From contig NZ_JAPFDR010000035.1 of the NCBI RefSeq assembly GCF_026168755.1, positions 1 to 32,592 on the forward strand: 32,592 nt of DNA, written 5' to 3'. The position numbers and the translations under genes are program-made. The notes below the pieces were generated by a model. It saw only the letters and a program-made list of their open reading frames with translations, was not told the origin of the DNA and did no database searches. Positions 1-8,428 of this stretch are shown one piece after another. The stretch is from Clostridium sp. Lineage in GTDB: Bacteria; Bacillota; Clostridia; Clostridiales; Clostridiaceae. Positions within the stretch are counted from its first letter, which is position 1. Every line of letters starts with the position of its first letter.

Positions 1-110
1 CCATAGCATAAGCTAGTAAGACCCCTTGAAGAACACAAGGTTGATAGGTCAGAGGTGTAAGTGCGGTAACGTATGTAGCTGACTGATACTAATAGGTCGA
101 GGGCTTGACC
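1..110 (+). rRNA. 23S ribosomal RNA, 3' end (partial)
   Basis: The window opens inside the 3' terminal part of a 23S rRNA. The conserved end is visible: a segment reading CTGACTGATACTAATAGGTC followed by GAGGGCTTGACC, which closes the molecule near position 110. The 5' portion lies outside the window. The 3' boundary is estimated from the conserved terminal stem and could be off by a few bases. A 5S gene follows on the same strand, as usual in a bacterial rrn operon. Confidence 0.95.
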
Positions 111-132
111 AATAAAATAATTCATGTGCAAT

Positions 133-152
133 TTTGAGATAACAATCTCAAA
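133..152 (+). other. 23S-5S spacer hairpin
   Basis: In the short spacer between 23S and 5S, TTTGAGAT (133-140) and ATCTCAAA (145-152) form a perfect 8 bp stem with an AACA loop. It lies immediately before the 5S start. It is plausibly part of a processing site for the rRNA precursor, which is inference. The spacer holds no tRNA gene. Confidence 0.6.
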
Positions 153-154
153 GA

Positions 155-271
155 TCTGGTGATGATGGCGTAGAGGAAACACTCCTTCCCATTCCGAACA
201 GGAAAGTTAAGCTCTACAGCGTCGATGGTACTGCATGGGAGACTGTGTGGGAGAGTAGAACGTTGCCAGGT
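155..271 (+). rRNA. 5S ribosomal RNA
   Basis: About 117 nt with the hallmark internal segment ATTCCGAACAGGAAAGTTAAG (loop B/C region) and complementary ends (TCTGGTG at the start, CCAGG(T) at the end). It sits about 45 nt after the 23S end and just before a rho-independent terminator, the normal end of a clostridial rrn operon. Ends are estimated from the terminal stem. Confidence 0.95.
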
Positions 272-275
272 AGAT

Positions 276-307
276 AAAGTACTCAGTATTAGCTGAGTAC
301 TTTTTTT
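276..307 (+). terminator. rrn operon terminator
   Basis: AAAGTACTCAG (276-286) pairs perfectly with CTGAGTACTTT (293-303) around a six-base loop, and the U-run continues to 307. This is a strong intrinsic terminator directly after 5S. Confidence 0.93.
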
Positions 308-355
308 AGGAAAAAAATAAGATAAAACTAAAAATACAACGTTCTACAGGAAAAT

Positions 356-562
356 TTATTGTTGAATATAATCATAAGAGTATAAATATAATTTTTGATC
401 TATTGAAGCACGAGCAAAATAAGGAAGTGGATAAGAGCTATTTAATTTACGTCCTCCGCCAATCATTCATACCAAGCAATCAGTTCTAACTATATAAGTT
501 TTGCCATCAATCTTAACAATAGGTAGCATATCTTCTTTTAAAATAACCAAATCTTTATTTTC
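356..562 (-). pseudogene. possible decayed coding remnant with in-frame TGA
   Basis: Read on the minus strand from 562 to a TAA at 358-356, the frame is open except for one TGA at 469-467, directly followed by ATG. The two halves read like protein: first a segment containing VILKEDMLPIVKIDGKTYIV, then one containing IGGGRKLNSSYPLPYFAR. No start codon or ribosome site precedes the first half, and a TAA closes the frame just upstream. The family is not recognised. It lies downstream of the minus-strand AraC gene and may be a degraded neighbour. The stretch 308-596 otherwise shows no gene, and no clear terminator for the AraC gene was found in it. Confidence 0.35.
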
Positions 563-596
563 TTAGATATTTATTAAAACATTATACCTTAATTTA

Positions 597-1481
597 TTAT
601 TTAGAGTAAGTAGTACGATACTCGGAAGGAGTACAGTTTTTTATTTTTTTAAATGTTTTTATAAAATAGCTAAAATTATCAAATCCAACACTATAACAAA
701 TATTTAATATTTTATCATTAGTTGTAATTAATAGTTCAACAGATTTTTCAATTCTATAATTGTTAATATAATCTATGGGAGTTTTACCAATAACAGATTT
801 AAAAAATCTGCAAAAGTATTGACTATTCATATTAACTTCTTTAGCTAAATCTTCAATATAAATTTTATTTAAATAATTTTTGTCTATATAAATAAATACT
901 TTCTTGATTAAATCAAGTTTATAATTTGCTGATGGAGAATTAATGTTATTCTTTTTTAAAAATTTATTTTCTTGAGCAATATATGAAAGTATTTTAAATA
1001 AAGCACCTTTAATAATTAGTTCAAATCCAATGTTTTTATATTTATAAGACTTTATAATACATATAAGTTCATTTAAAATTTTATCATAAATTTTAGAATC
1101 ATTATCAATAAAAGAAGGTAATTTAAGAGATTTATTACTCAAAGGCGATATATAATTAATTTGACATATATGAAATTGAGTACATGTAAGTAAATTAGAA
1201 TCAAAAACCATAGCATGATGAATTGATATATTAGCATTTACAGAAGCTATGGAATGAATGCTACCACTATTTATAAAAATATAATCACCTGTTTTTAAGG
1301 TATATGTATTCATATCTACAATAATTTCAAACTCTCCTTTTTCAACATATATTATTTCTATCTCATTATGCCAATGAGCATTTACAGAATAGCTTCCTAC
1401 TTTATTAATATGAGTATATACATGTAATGGAAAAAGGGAGTTACCATGAGATGATTTTTCTTTTAAATTAATATAATTCAT
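597..1481 (-). CDS. AraC-family transcriptional regulator
   Basis: This 294-residue protein has the two-part architecture of sugar-responsive AraC regulators. Residues about 15-110 are a cupin-like sensor containing HWHNEIEIIYVEKGEFEI, a glycine turn and a KTGDYIFINSGSIH strand pair. Residues about 190-292 are a double helix-turn-helix with YIEDLAKEVNMNSQYFCRFF and the second-HTH signature ICYSVGFDNFSYFIKTFK, ending in a TPSEYR motif. The start at 1481 is preceded on the minus strand by GAAAGGTG with normal spacing. It is divergent from the GH13 glucosidase gene with a 152 bp intergenic region, so it probably controls that gene and the operon beyond it. The effector is unknown; an alpha-glucoside or alpha-galactoside is inferred only from context. 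Confidence 0.9.
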   Translation of the reverse strand: MNYINLKEKSSHGNSLFPLHVYTHINKVGSYSVNAHWHNEIEIIYVEKGEFEIIVDMNTYTLKTGDYIFINSGSIHSIASVNANISIHHAMVFDSNLLTCTQFHICQINYISPLSNKSLKLPSFIDNDSKIYDKILNELICIIKSYKYKNIGFELIIKGALFKILSYIAQENKFLKKNNINSPSANYKLDLIKKVFIYIDKNYLNKIYIEDLAKEVNMNSQYFCRFFKSVIGKTPIDYINNYRIEKSVELLITTNDKILNICYSVGFDNFSYFIKTFKKIKNCTPSEYRTTYSK

Positions 1482-1633
1482 AAAAAGACACCTTTCATAA
1501 AAAAGTCAAAATAATATTATTTTAAGTTAATATAATGCAAGTTTATTACATAAATAAGTATATATAATTATATCATAAAGTCATAAAATTGTTATTAATT
1601 AATAATAAGACGTATAAGTTTGGAGGTTGAATA

Positions 1634-3268
1634 ATGGAGAAAAAGTGGTGGCATAATTCGGTTGTTTATCAAATTTATCCACGGAGCTTTAAGGATAGCA
1701 ATGGAGATGGAATAGGTGATTTAAAAGGAATTATATCTAAGTTAGATTATATAAAATTTTTAGGGGTAGATGTTTTGTGGATAAGTCCAATTTATAAATC
1801 TCCTAATGTAGATAATGGATACGATATAAGTGATTATTGTGATATCATGGATGAGTTTGGAACAATGGATGATATGAAGTTGTTAATAAAAGAAGCAAAA
1901 TCTAGAGATATAAAAATCATGATGGATCTAGTAGTTAATCATACTTCAGATGAACATAAATGGTTTAAAGAATCTAGAAAAAGTAGGGATAATGAATATA
2001 GAGATTTCTATGTATGGAGAAATCCTGTAAATGGAGATGTTCCAAGCTCACTTAAATCAAACTTTGGAGGCAGTGCATGGACTCTAGATAAATCTACTGG
2101 TCAATACTATTTGCATATGCATGATAAAAAACAACCTGACTTAAACTGGGATAACCAAAGGGTTAGAGAAAAAATATATGAAATGATGAATTTCTGGCTA
2201 GACTTAGGGATTGAAGGTTTTAGAATGGATGTAATAGAGCTTATTGGTAAAGATGTAGATAATTTATTAATTGTAAATGGACCTAATTTACATACATATA
2301 TACAAGAAATGAATAAAATGACTTTTGGGGATAGAGATATAATCACTGTTGGGGAAACATGGGCAGCTGATACAAATATAGCCAAGTTATATTGTGATCC
2401 AAAAAGAAAAGAGCTTGGAATGGTATTTCAATTTGAAGTTATTTCTATGGATAAACAACCTGGAAAAAGAAAATGGGATTTAGCACCACTTAATTTTGTA
2501 GAATTTAAAAAAATATTTAGTAAGTGGCAAACTGAACTTCATAGCGAAGGGTGGAATAGTTTATTTGGTAATAACCATGATTTGCCAAGAATGGTATCAA
2601 GATGGGGAAATGATAAAGAGTATAGGGTGGAAAGTGCAAAGATGTTAGCAACTATGCTACATATGCAAAAGGGAACTCCTTATATATATCAAGGAGAGGA
2701 AATTGGAATGACAAACATAAGATTTGATTCTATAGATGATTATAATGATATAGAATCTTTGAATATGTATAAAGAAAGATTATCTCAAGGGTATAGTTTA
2801 GATGAAATAATGGAGTCTATCTATGCGAAGGGTAGAGACAATGCAAGAACTCCTATGCAATGGAATAAAGAAAATAATGCTGGATTTACAACAGGTATTC
2901 CATGGTTAAAAGTTAATAAAAATTATAAATATATAAATGTAGAACAAGCAATAAATGATGAAAATTCGATACTTTACTACTATAAGAAATTAATAAAGCT
3001 TAGAAGAGAAAGTGATGTAATTAAGTATGGAGATTATAAATTAATTTTAGAAGAACATCCAGAAATTTTTGCTTACACTAGAAGTTGGAATGATGATAAT
3101 ATATTGGTTATTTGTAATTTTTATGGTAATACAATCAATGTATTTTTAGGAGAGGAGTATAGCAAAAAAGATAGTCAGATTATACTTTCAAATTATAAGG
3201 ATGCTAAAATTTTAGGAAGAGATATAAAGTTAAGACCTTATGAAGCTATAGTCTATAAAGTAGTTTAG
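1634..3268 (+). CDS. GH13_31 alpha-1,6-glucosidase (DexB / oligo-1,6-glucosidase type)
   Basis: A 544-residue cytoplasmic glycoside hydrolase of family 13 with no signal peptide. It should hydrolyse non-reducing alpha-1,6-linked glucose from isomalto-oligosaccharides or short dextrans. The conserved regions are seen in order: DSNGDGIGD (residues 21-29, calcium-binding type loop), DLVVNHT (98-104), GFRMDV (195-200) with nucleophile D199, GETW (240-243) with acid/base E241, and NNHD (313-316) with D316. V200 after the nucleophile is the residue associated in this subfamily with alpha-1,6 preference, where alpha-1,4 enzymes usually have Thr or Ala. NHDLPR and the DDIESLNMY stretch resemble streptococcal DexB. 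GGAGG at 1622-1626 supports the ATG at 1634. A trehalose-6-phosphate hydrolase is a less likely alternative. Confidence 0.9.
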   Translation: MEKKWWHNSVVYQIYPRSFKDSNGDGIGDLKGIISKLDYIKFLGVDVLWISPIYKSPNVDNGYDISDYCDIMDEFGTMDDMKLLIKEAKSRDIKIMMDLVVNHTSDEHKWFKESRKSRDNEYRDFYVWRNPVNGDVPSSLKSNFGGSAWTLDKSTGQYYLHMHDKKQPDLNWDNQRVREKIYEMMNFWLDLGIEGFRMDVIELIGKDVDNLLIVNGPNLHTYIQEMNKMTFGDRDIITVGETWAADTNIAKLYCDPKRKELGMVFQFEVISMDKQPGKRKWDLAPLNFVEFKKIFSKWQTELHSEGWNSLFGNNHDLPRMVSRWGNDKEYRVESAKMLATMLHMQKGTPYIYQGEEIGMTNIRFDSIDDYNDIESLNMYKERLSQGYSLDEIMESIYAKGRDNARTPMQWNKENNAGFTTGIPWLKVNKNYKYINVEQAINDENSILYYYKKLIKLRRESDVIKYGDYKLILEEHPEIFAYTRSWNDDNILVICNFYGNTINVFLGEEYSKKDSQIILSNYKDAKILGRDIKLRPYEAIVYKVV

Positions 3269-3314
3269 GTAAAATAATAAAACAGCATTATTTTACCTGT
3301 AATATGTTTTTTTT
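3267..3314 (+). terminator. intercistronic hairpin, possible partial terminator
   Basis: AGGTAAAATAAT (3267-3278) pairs perfectly with ATTATTTTACCT (3287-3298), starting inside the stop codon of the glucosidase gene. A run of eight Ts follows at 3307-3314 but begins 8 nt after the stem, so it is an imperfect terminator. It may attenuate read-through into the alpha-galactosidase gene or protect the upstream mRNA. Confidence 0.55.
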
Positions 3315-3321
3315 ACTCTTG

Positions 3322-3372
3322 TTGGTATAATTAAGCTTAATTATAATCTTAAATATATAAAAGATTATAATT
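3322..3372 (+). promoter_or_regulatory. putative aga promoter with 12 bp inverted repeat
   Basis: TTGGTATAAT ends at 3331 and contains an extended -10 (TGG followed by TATAAT at 3326-3331). No good -35 is apparent. Immediately downstream, AATTATAATCTT (3339-3350) and AAGATTATAATT (3361-3372) form a perfect 12 bp inverted repeat with no U-tract. It is therefore more likely an operator or a leader hairpin than a terminator. The function is inferred from position. Confidence 0.45.
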
Positions 3373-3465
3373 TAACTCAAAAGAAAACGTATAACAAGGA
3401 TTTTGAGTTAGTGGTTTATGTGCATAAGCAAAAGCAATTATTTACCTATAGAGGAGAGTGATAAA

Positions 3466-5652
3466 TTGAATATTACTTATAATACAGAAAACAAGACTTT
3501 TCATTTGCAGAATAATAATATTAGTTATGTAATGAAAATAATAAAAGATGGTTATCTAGTTCATTTATATTGGGGAAAAAGAGTTAATCAATATAATGAA
3601 AGTAATCCAATCGCATTTTATGATAGGGGATTTTCTCCTAATCCAGATCCAGATGATAGAACTTTTTCTTTAGATACAATTCCTTGTGAGTATCCTACTT
3701 ATGGAAATGGAGATTTTAGGATTCCTGCATATCAAGTTGAACTTGAAAATGGTTCGAGAGTTACAGATGTTCGCTACAAAGAGCATAGGATATATGATGG
3801 TAAGCCTAAGCTAGAAGGTTTACCAAGCACTTATGTAGAAAACGATTTAGAAGCAAAAACATTAGAAATAGATATGGAAGATAAACTTATTGGTTTAACT
3901 ATCACATTAACCTATACAATATTTAAAGATTTTGATGTTATATCTAGATCAGTAAGTTTTAAAAATAATGGAAAAGAAAATTTTAAATTAGGAAAAGTAT
4001 TAAGTGCAAGTGTTGATTTTAGGGAAAAGGATTTCGAATTAATTACTTTATATGGTGCTCATACTAATGAAAAAAATATAGCAAGACGCCCTATAATATC
4101 AGGAATACAAATGATTGAAAGTTGTAGAGGGGCAAGCAGTCCTCAACAATCGCCATTTTTAGCACTTGTAAGAAAAAATACTGATGAAGATAATGGAGAA
4201 GTATATTCTTTTAATTTTGTATATAGTGGAAATTTTGTAGGTCAAGTCCAAGTAGATCAATACTGTAATACTAGAGTAGGTATTGGAATTAATGATTTTG
4301 ATTTTTCATGGCTTTTAGAAAGTGGAGAGCGTTTCCAAACGCCAGAAGTAATTATGACTTATTCATCAAAAGGGTTAAATGAAATGTCTAGAACTTATCA
4401 TAAATTATATAGTACTAGATTATGTAGAGGTGAATTTAGGGATAAACCTCGTCCAATATTAATAAATAATTGGGAGGCTACATTCTTTGATTTTAATGCA
4501 GATAAAATTGAAGATATAGCTAAGATAGGAAAAGAATTGGGGATGGAACTATTTGTTTTAGATGATGGATGGTTCGGAAAAAGAAGTGATGATAAATCTT
4601 CACTAGGAGATTGGATTGTAGATAGAAATAAACTATCAAAAGGATTAGATGATTTAGTAAATAGAATCACAAATATTGGACTTAAGTTTGGAATTTGGTT
4701 TGAGCCAGAAATGATTTCAGAAGATAGTGATTTATATAGAACTCATCCAGATTGGTGCTTAAGAGTTCCTAATCGAACACCTATAGTGGGAAGAAACCAG
4801 CTAGTTTTAGATTTATCTAGAAAAGAAATTTGTGATTACGTAATAACAGCAATATCTAATATACTTTCAAATCCATTAATAACCTATGTTAAGTGGGATA
4901 TGAATAGACATCTAACAGATATATGGTCAAGTTCCTTACCGGCTATTAGACAAAAAGAAACTGCTCATAGGTATATATTAGGTCTTTATTACATACTAGA
5001 AGAACTTACATTAAAATTTCCAAAAGTTTTATTTGAAGGTTGTTCAAGTGGTGGTGGAAGATTTGATGCAGGAATGCTTTATTATATGCCACAAACATGG
5101 ACTAGTGATAATACAGATGCAGTTTGTAGAATGAAAATACAGTATGGAACAAGCTTGGTATATCCACCAATAACAATGGGAGCACATGTATCTGCAGTAC
5201 CTAATAATCAGGTTGGTAGAATTACTCCTTTAGAAACTAGGGCTCATGTAGCTATGTCTGGTAATTTTGGCTATGAATTAGATTTAACTAAGATTACTGA
5301 AAAGGAAAAAGAACTAATAAAGGAGCAAATTAAGGTATATAAAGAAATAAGAAATATAGTTCAGTTTGGAGATTTTTATAGAATATTAAGTCCTTTTGAA
5401 TGCAATGAAACTGCTTGGAATATAGTTTCAGAAGATAAAGAAGAGTTTGTAGGAATGTATTTCAAGATACTTTCGGAACCTGGAACTGCAATAAAAATAT
5501 TAAAGTTTAAGGGGTTAAATCCAGATTATTATTATGAAAATATTGATACTAAGGATGTATATGGTGGTGATGAACTTATGAATGTTGGAATAACACTTAC
5601 TAGGGAAAAAAAGGACTTTATAAGTAAATTATGGAGATTTAAAAAAATATAG
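3466..5652 (+). CDS. aga: alpha-galactosidase, GH36
   Basis: This protein releases alpha-1,6-linked galactose from melibiose, raffinose or related oligosaccharides. The frame is open from an ATG at 3418, but GAGGAG at 3451-3456 stands 9 nt before a TTG at 3466. Proteins of this family begin at that point with a stretch like NITYNTENKTFHLQ, so TTG 3466 is taken as the start, giving 728 residues. With this start, the nucleophile in YVKWDMNRH is D478 and the acid/base in WTSDNTDA is D548. As I recall, this is the numbering of the Geobacillus GH36 enzymes, which supports the choice. Also visible are the DDGWF motif (about 366) and CSSGGGRFD (about 526-534). The N-terminal beta-sandwich and central (beta/alpha)8 barrel are complete. 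It has no signal peptide and so acts in the cytoplasm. It is followed after 40 nt by a PTS permease. Confidence 0.93.
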   Translation: MNITYNTENKTFHLQNNNISYVMKIIKDGYLVHLYWGKRVNQYNESNPIAFYDRGFSPNPDPDDRTFSLDTIPCEYPTYGNGDFRIPAYQVELENGSRVTDVRYKEHRIYDGKPKLEGLPSTYVENDLEAKTLEIDMEDKLIGLTITLTYTIFKDFDVISRSVSFKNNGKENFKLGKVLSASVDFREKDFELITLYGAHTNEKNIARRPIISGIQMIESCRGASSPQQSPFLALVRKNTDEDNGEVYSFNFVYSGNFVGQVQVDQYCNTRVGIGINDFDFSWLLESGERFQTPEVIMTYSSKGLNEMSRTYHKLYSTRLCRGEFRDKPRPILINNWEATFFDFNADKIEDIAKIGKELGMELFVLDDGWFGKRSDDKSSLGDWIVDRNKLSKGLDDLVNRITNIGLKFGIWFEPEMISEDSDLYRTHPDWCLRVPNRTPIVGRNQLVLDLSRKEICDYVITAISNILSNPLITYVKWDMNRHLTDIWSSSLPAIRQKETAHRYILGLYYILEELTLKFPKVLFEGCSSGGGRFDAGMLYYMPQTWTSDNTDAVCRMKIQYGTSLVYPPITMGAHVSAVPNNQVGRITPLETRAHVAMSGNFGYELDLTKITEKEKELIKEQIKVYKEIRNIVQFGDFYRILSPFECNETAWNIVSEDKEEFVGMYFKILSEPGTAIKILKFKGLNPDYYYENIDTKDVYGGDELMNVGITLTREKKDFISKLWRFKKI

Positions 5653-5692
5653 ATATTTATAAATTTGATAAATACTTGAGAGGGGATATATT

Positions 5693-7162
5693 ATGGCTAG
5701 TAAAAAAGATATAAAAGAAAATACTAAGCAGATTTTAAATTCGCTTGGGGGAGCGGAAAATATAATAAGTGCAGCACACTGTGCTACAAGATTAAGATTA
5801 GTATTAAAAGATGAATCAATAGTAGATTTAAAAGAATTAGAAAATGTACCATTATATAAAGGGCAATTTTCTAATGCGGGACAATTTCAAATAATATTAG
5901 GTAGTGGAATTGTAGATGAAGTATATAAAGAATTAATTAAATTAGCAGGTATATCAGAGTCTACAAAAGCAGAAGTAAAAGCACAGGCTGATAACAAATT
6001 AAATCCTATTCAAAAAATAATAAAGATTTTAGCAGATGTATTTGTACCAATATTACCTGCACTTGTAGCTAGTGGATTATTAATGGGTTTAAATAATGTA
6101 TTAACGTCTCAGGGACTTTTTGTTGAAGGAAAATCATTAATGGATATGTATCCACAGATGGGAGATTTAGCTAACTTTATAAATATACTTGCTAATGCAG
6201 CATATTCATTTTTACCAATATTAGTTGGTTTCTCAGCAACAAAATTATTTGGAGGAAATCCATATTTAGGAGCGGTTATTGGAATGATAATGGTGCATCC
6301 AGATTTACTAAATGGATATGGATATGGTGATGCTGTATTAAATGGAACATTACCAACTTGGAATATATTTGGCATAACTATAGAAAAGGTAGGATATCAA
6401 GGAACAGTTTTACCAGTATTAGCAGCTTCATATATTTTAGCTAAATTAGAGAGATTACTTAGAAAAGTAATACCAGAAGTATTAGATAATTTGTTAACTC
6501 CACTTTTATCTGTATTAATAACAAGTGTTTTAACTTTTACAGTAGTTGGTGGAATAATGCGTGGTGCTGGTGATATCATAGCTAATGGGTTATTATGGTT
6601 ACATGATAGTTTAGGAGTTATAGGTGGAGCGATATTTGGATTAATTTATGCACCATTTACATTGACAGGAATGCATCATAGTTTATTACCAATAGATATA
6701 CAATTTTTAGCTAATACAGCGGTAACGGGTGGATCATTTTTATTAGCAGTAGCAGCATGTAACAATGTAGCCCAAGGAGCAGCAGCACTTGCAGCTATGA
6801 TAACGTCTAAAGATGAAAAATTAAAGAGTGTAGCATTAACATCAGGAATATCAGCAATGCTTGGGATTACAGAGCCAGCAATGTTTGGTGTTAACTTAAA
6901 ATTAAAATTTCCATTTTACGGGGCGATGGTGGGTTCTGCGGTAGGTGCAGCATATTGTACATTTACAAATGTATTAAATATTTCATCAGGAGCAGCTGGA
7001 GTAATAGGATTTGTGTGCATTAGACCAGAATCTATAATAAACTTCTTTATAAGTATAGGTTTAGCTTTTATAGTAGGATTTTTATTAACATTTATATTAA
7101 GCAAATCAGTAAAAATGAATACTAGTGTAGAAAAAGAGGGAAATATAAAAGAAGTATGCTAG
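5693..7162 (+). CDS. PTS EIIBC permease, glucose/sucrose/trehalose family
   Basis: A 489-residue membrane permease with the EIIB domain first (residues about 1-90) and EIIC after (about 105-475). The EIIB phosphorylation site is Cys30 in HCATRLR. EIIC shows many hydrophobic segments, a TGMHHSLLPI motif near the substrate site and the ITEPAMFGV motif typical of the sucrose/trehalose/beta-glucoside group. There is no EIIA domain and no EIIA gene beside it, so it must borrow a glucose-type EIIA encoded elsewhere. GAGAGGGG precedes the start. Placed after the GH13_31 and GH36 genes, it probably imports an alpha-linked di- or trisaccharide such as melibiose, isomaltose or sucrose. The sequence alone does not decide which. 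Confidence 0.88.
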   Translation: MASKKDIKENTKQILNSLGGAENIISAAHCATRLRLVLKDESIVDLKELENVPLYKGQFSNAGQFQIILGSGIVDEVYKELIKLAGISESTKAEVKAQADNKLNPIQKIIKILADVFVPILPALVASGLLMGLNNVLTSQGLFVEGKSLMDMYPQMGDLANFINILANAAYSFLPILVGFSATKLFGGNPYLGAVIGMIMVHPDLLNGYGYGDAVLNGTLPTWNIFGITIEKVGYQGTVLPVLAASYILAKLERLLRKVIPEVLDNLLTPLLSVLITSVLTFTVVGGIMRGAGDIIANGLLWLHDSLGVIGGAIFGLIYAPFTLTGMHHSLLPIDIQFLANTAVTGGSFLLAVAACNNVAQGAAALAAMITSKDEKLKSVALTSGISAMLGITEPAMFGVNLKLKFPFYGAMVGSAVGAAYCTFTNVLNISSGAAGVIGFVCIRPESIINFFISIGLAFIVGFLLTFILSKSVKMNTSVEKEGNIKEVC

Positions 7163-7199
7163 AATAATAATAAAAAGTATTGAAATTTAGAGGATTAAT

Positions 7200-8072
7200 A
7201 TGCTAAATAATATTAAAAAAACATCTGTAGGATTTAAGTTTTTATCACAAATACCATTAGTTTTAATAAATGGTGCTGGATATCAAAATATAATATCACA
7301 TGATTATGTTTGGAATGGAAGAAATAGAAAAGATAATCAATGTATACTTCAATATACTTTAAGTGGTGAAGGTGAGATAGAAATTAAAGATAAAGTATAT
7401 AATCTTAAAAAGGGTGATGCTTTTTTAGTGGACACTCCTAGTGATCATTGCTACATATTACCGGATAAATCAGATAGGTGGGAAGTGATTTATATTGAGT
7501 TTTCTAAAGAGGCACTTCCGCTCTTTAAGAAGATATATGATATGAAGGGGCATATTGTACATTTTGATATTGAAGAAAAAATAGTTCAAGCAATAATTAA
7601 TATTTATAAAAAGTGTATTGAAGATGAATTTAAAGATATTTATCAAAATTCTAAGTATGCTTATAAATTTATTATGGATATAATAAGCTATTTTTTTGAT
7701 GAAAATCAAAATAAGATATTACCAACAAGAATAGAGTCTAGTAAAAAATTTATTGAAGAAAATTATAATAAATTAATAGGCTTAGATGATATAGCAAACC
7801 ATATTAATTTATCTAAATTTCATTTTACAAGAGAATTTGAAAAGGAAGTTGGAATGACTCCTGGTAAGTATATTATTAAGATAAGACTTAAGAAAGCTAT
7901 AGAGTTACTAACATTTTCAAAGGATATGACAATCGAAGAAATAGCTATAGAAACTGGATTTAATTGTGGAAATTATTTTAGTAAGGTATTTAAAAAATAT
8001 ATAGGAATATCTCCAAGTACATATAGAATGAGTAATAATTATGAAGAAATTAGAACAAGATTTTTTGATTAA
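7200..8072 (+). CDS. AraC-family regulator (MsmR/RafR-like)
   Basis: A 290-residue AraC regulator. The N-terminal half (about 25-110) is a cupin sensor with CILQYTLSGEGEIEIKDKVY and KKGDAFLVDTPSDHCY, the pattern of MsmR/RafR-type sugar regulators. The C-terminal 100 residues hold two HTHs, with LDDIANHINLSKFHFTREF and EEIAIETGFNCGNYFSKVF, then the SPSTYR motif. AGAGGA at 7189-7194 supports the ATG at 7200. It starts 37 nt after the EIIBC stop with no terminator between, so it is likely co-transcribed. It may activate the aga-PTS genes, while the divergent AraC gene at 597-1481 covers the glucosidase promoter. Confidence 0.9.
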   Translation: MLNNIKKTSVGFKFLSQIPLVLINGAGYQNIISHDYVWNGRNRKDNQCILQYTLSGEGEIEIKDKVYNLKKGDAFLVDTPSDHCYILPDKSDRWEVIYIEFSKEALPLFKKIYDMKGHIVHFDIEEKIVQAIINIYKKCIEDEFKDIYQNSKYAYKFIMDIISYFFDENQNKILPTRIESSKKFIEENYNKLIGLDDIANHINLSKFHFTREFEKEVGMTPGKYIIKIRLKKAIELLTFSKDMTIEEIAIETGFNCGNYFSKVFKKYIGISPSTYRMSNNYEEIRTRFFD

Positions 8073-8428
8073 ATATAATCTATATAATTATATTTTTATA
8101 TAAATACTTGAAAATGTTTTTTAATGCACTATAATGAAAAAATTGTGCGTACAATAGTTTAGTGTGAGATCAAGTAATTGATCTCACGCTTATTTTGAAG
8201 AAAAATTTTAATATGATAGAAAGTTATGGTGATATTTAATTTTATTGCTTCAAGAACTACTTTTAATTGATTTAACTACATTTATATTTAATTTTATACC
8301 ATATGTAGCTTATAATAGAATTAAAAAATTTGTTAGATATTATAATTTAAAAGGTAAATGACATAGTTCTATTTGATGAAATTATAGTATATAAAAATGA
8401 GAGATATATTTATGGATTAGGAGATACT
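8073..8428. other. intergenic stretch with a possible gene remnant
   Basis: Apart from the terminator at 8162-8195, the stretch holds a start-less plus-strand open segment, 8233-8361, of 42 codons. It reads hydrophobic then basic and ends in a stretch with FNFIPYVAYNRIKKFVRYYN. It has no start codon or ribosome site and could be the decayed C-terminus of a membrane protein, or chance. Nothing else is recognised. AGGAG before position 8429 belongs to the next gene. Confidence 0.3.
8162..8195 (+). terminator. terminator of the alpha-glycoside operon
   Basis: GTGAGATCAA (8164-8173) and TTGATCTCAC (8178-8187) form a perfect 10 bp stem with a GTAA tetraloop, extendable by outer pairs. It is followed by CTTATTTT, an interrupted U-tract. 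It lies about 90 nt after the AraC stop. Confidence 0.8.

Noticed and set aside
3380..3396. cre-like site AGAAAACGTATAAC before aga
   Set aside because: At least four of the fixed cre positions mismatch, so it is not listed as a CcpA site. A similar ACGTATAA near 1610 is too short to count as a shared operator.
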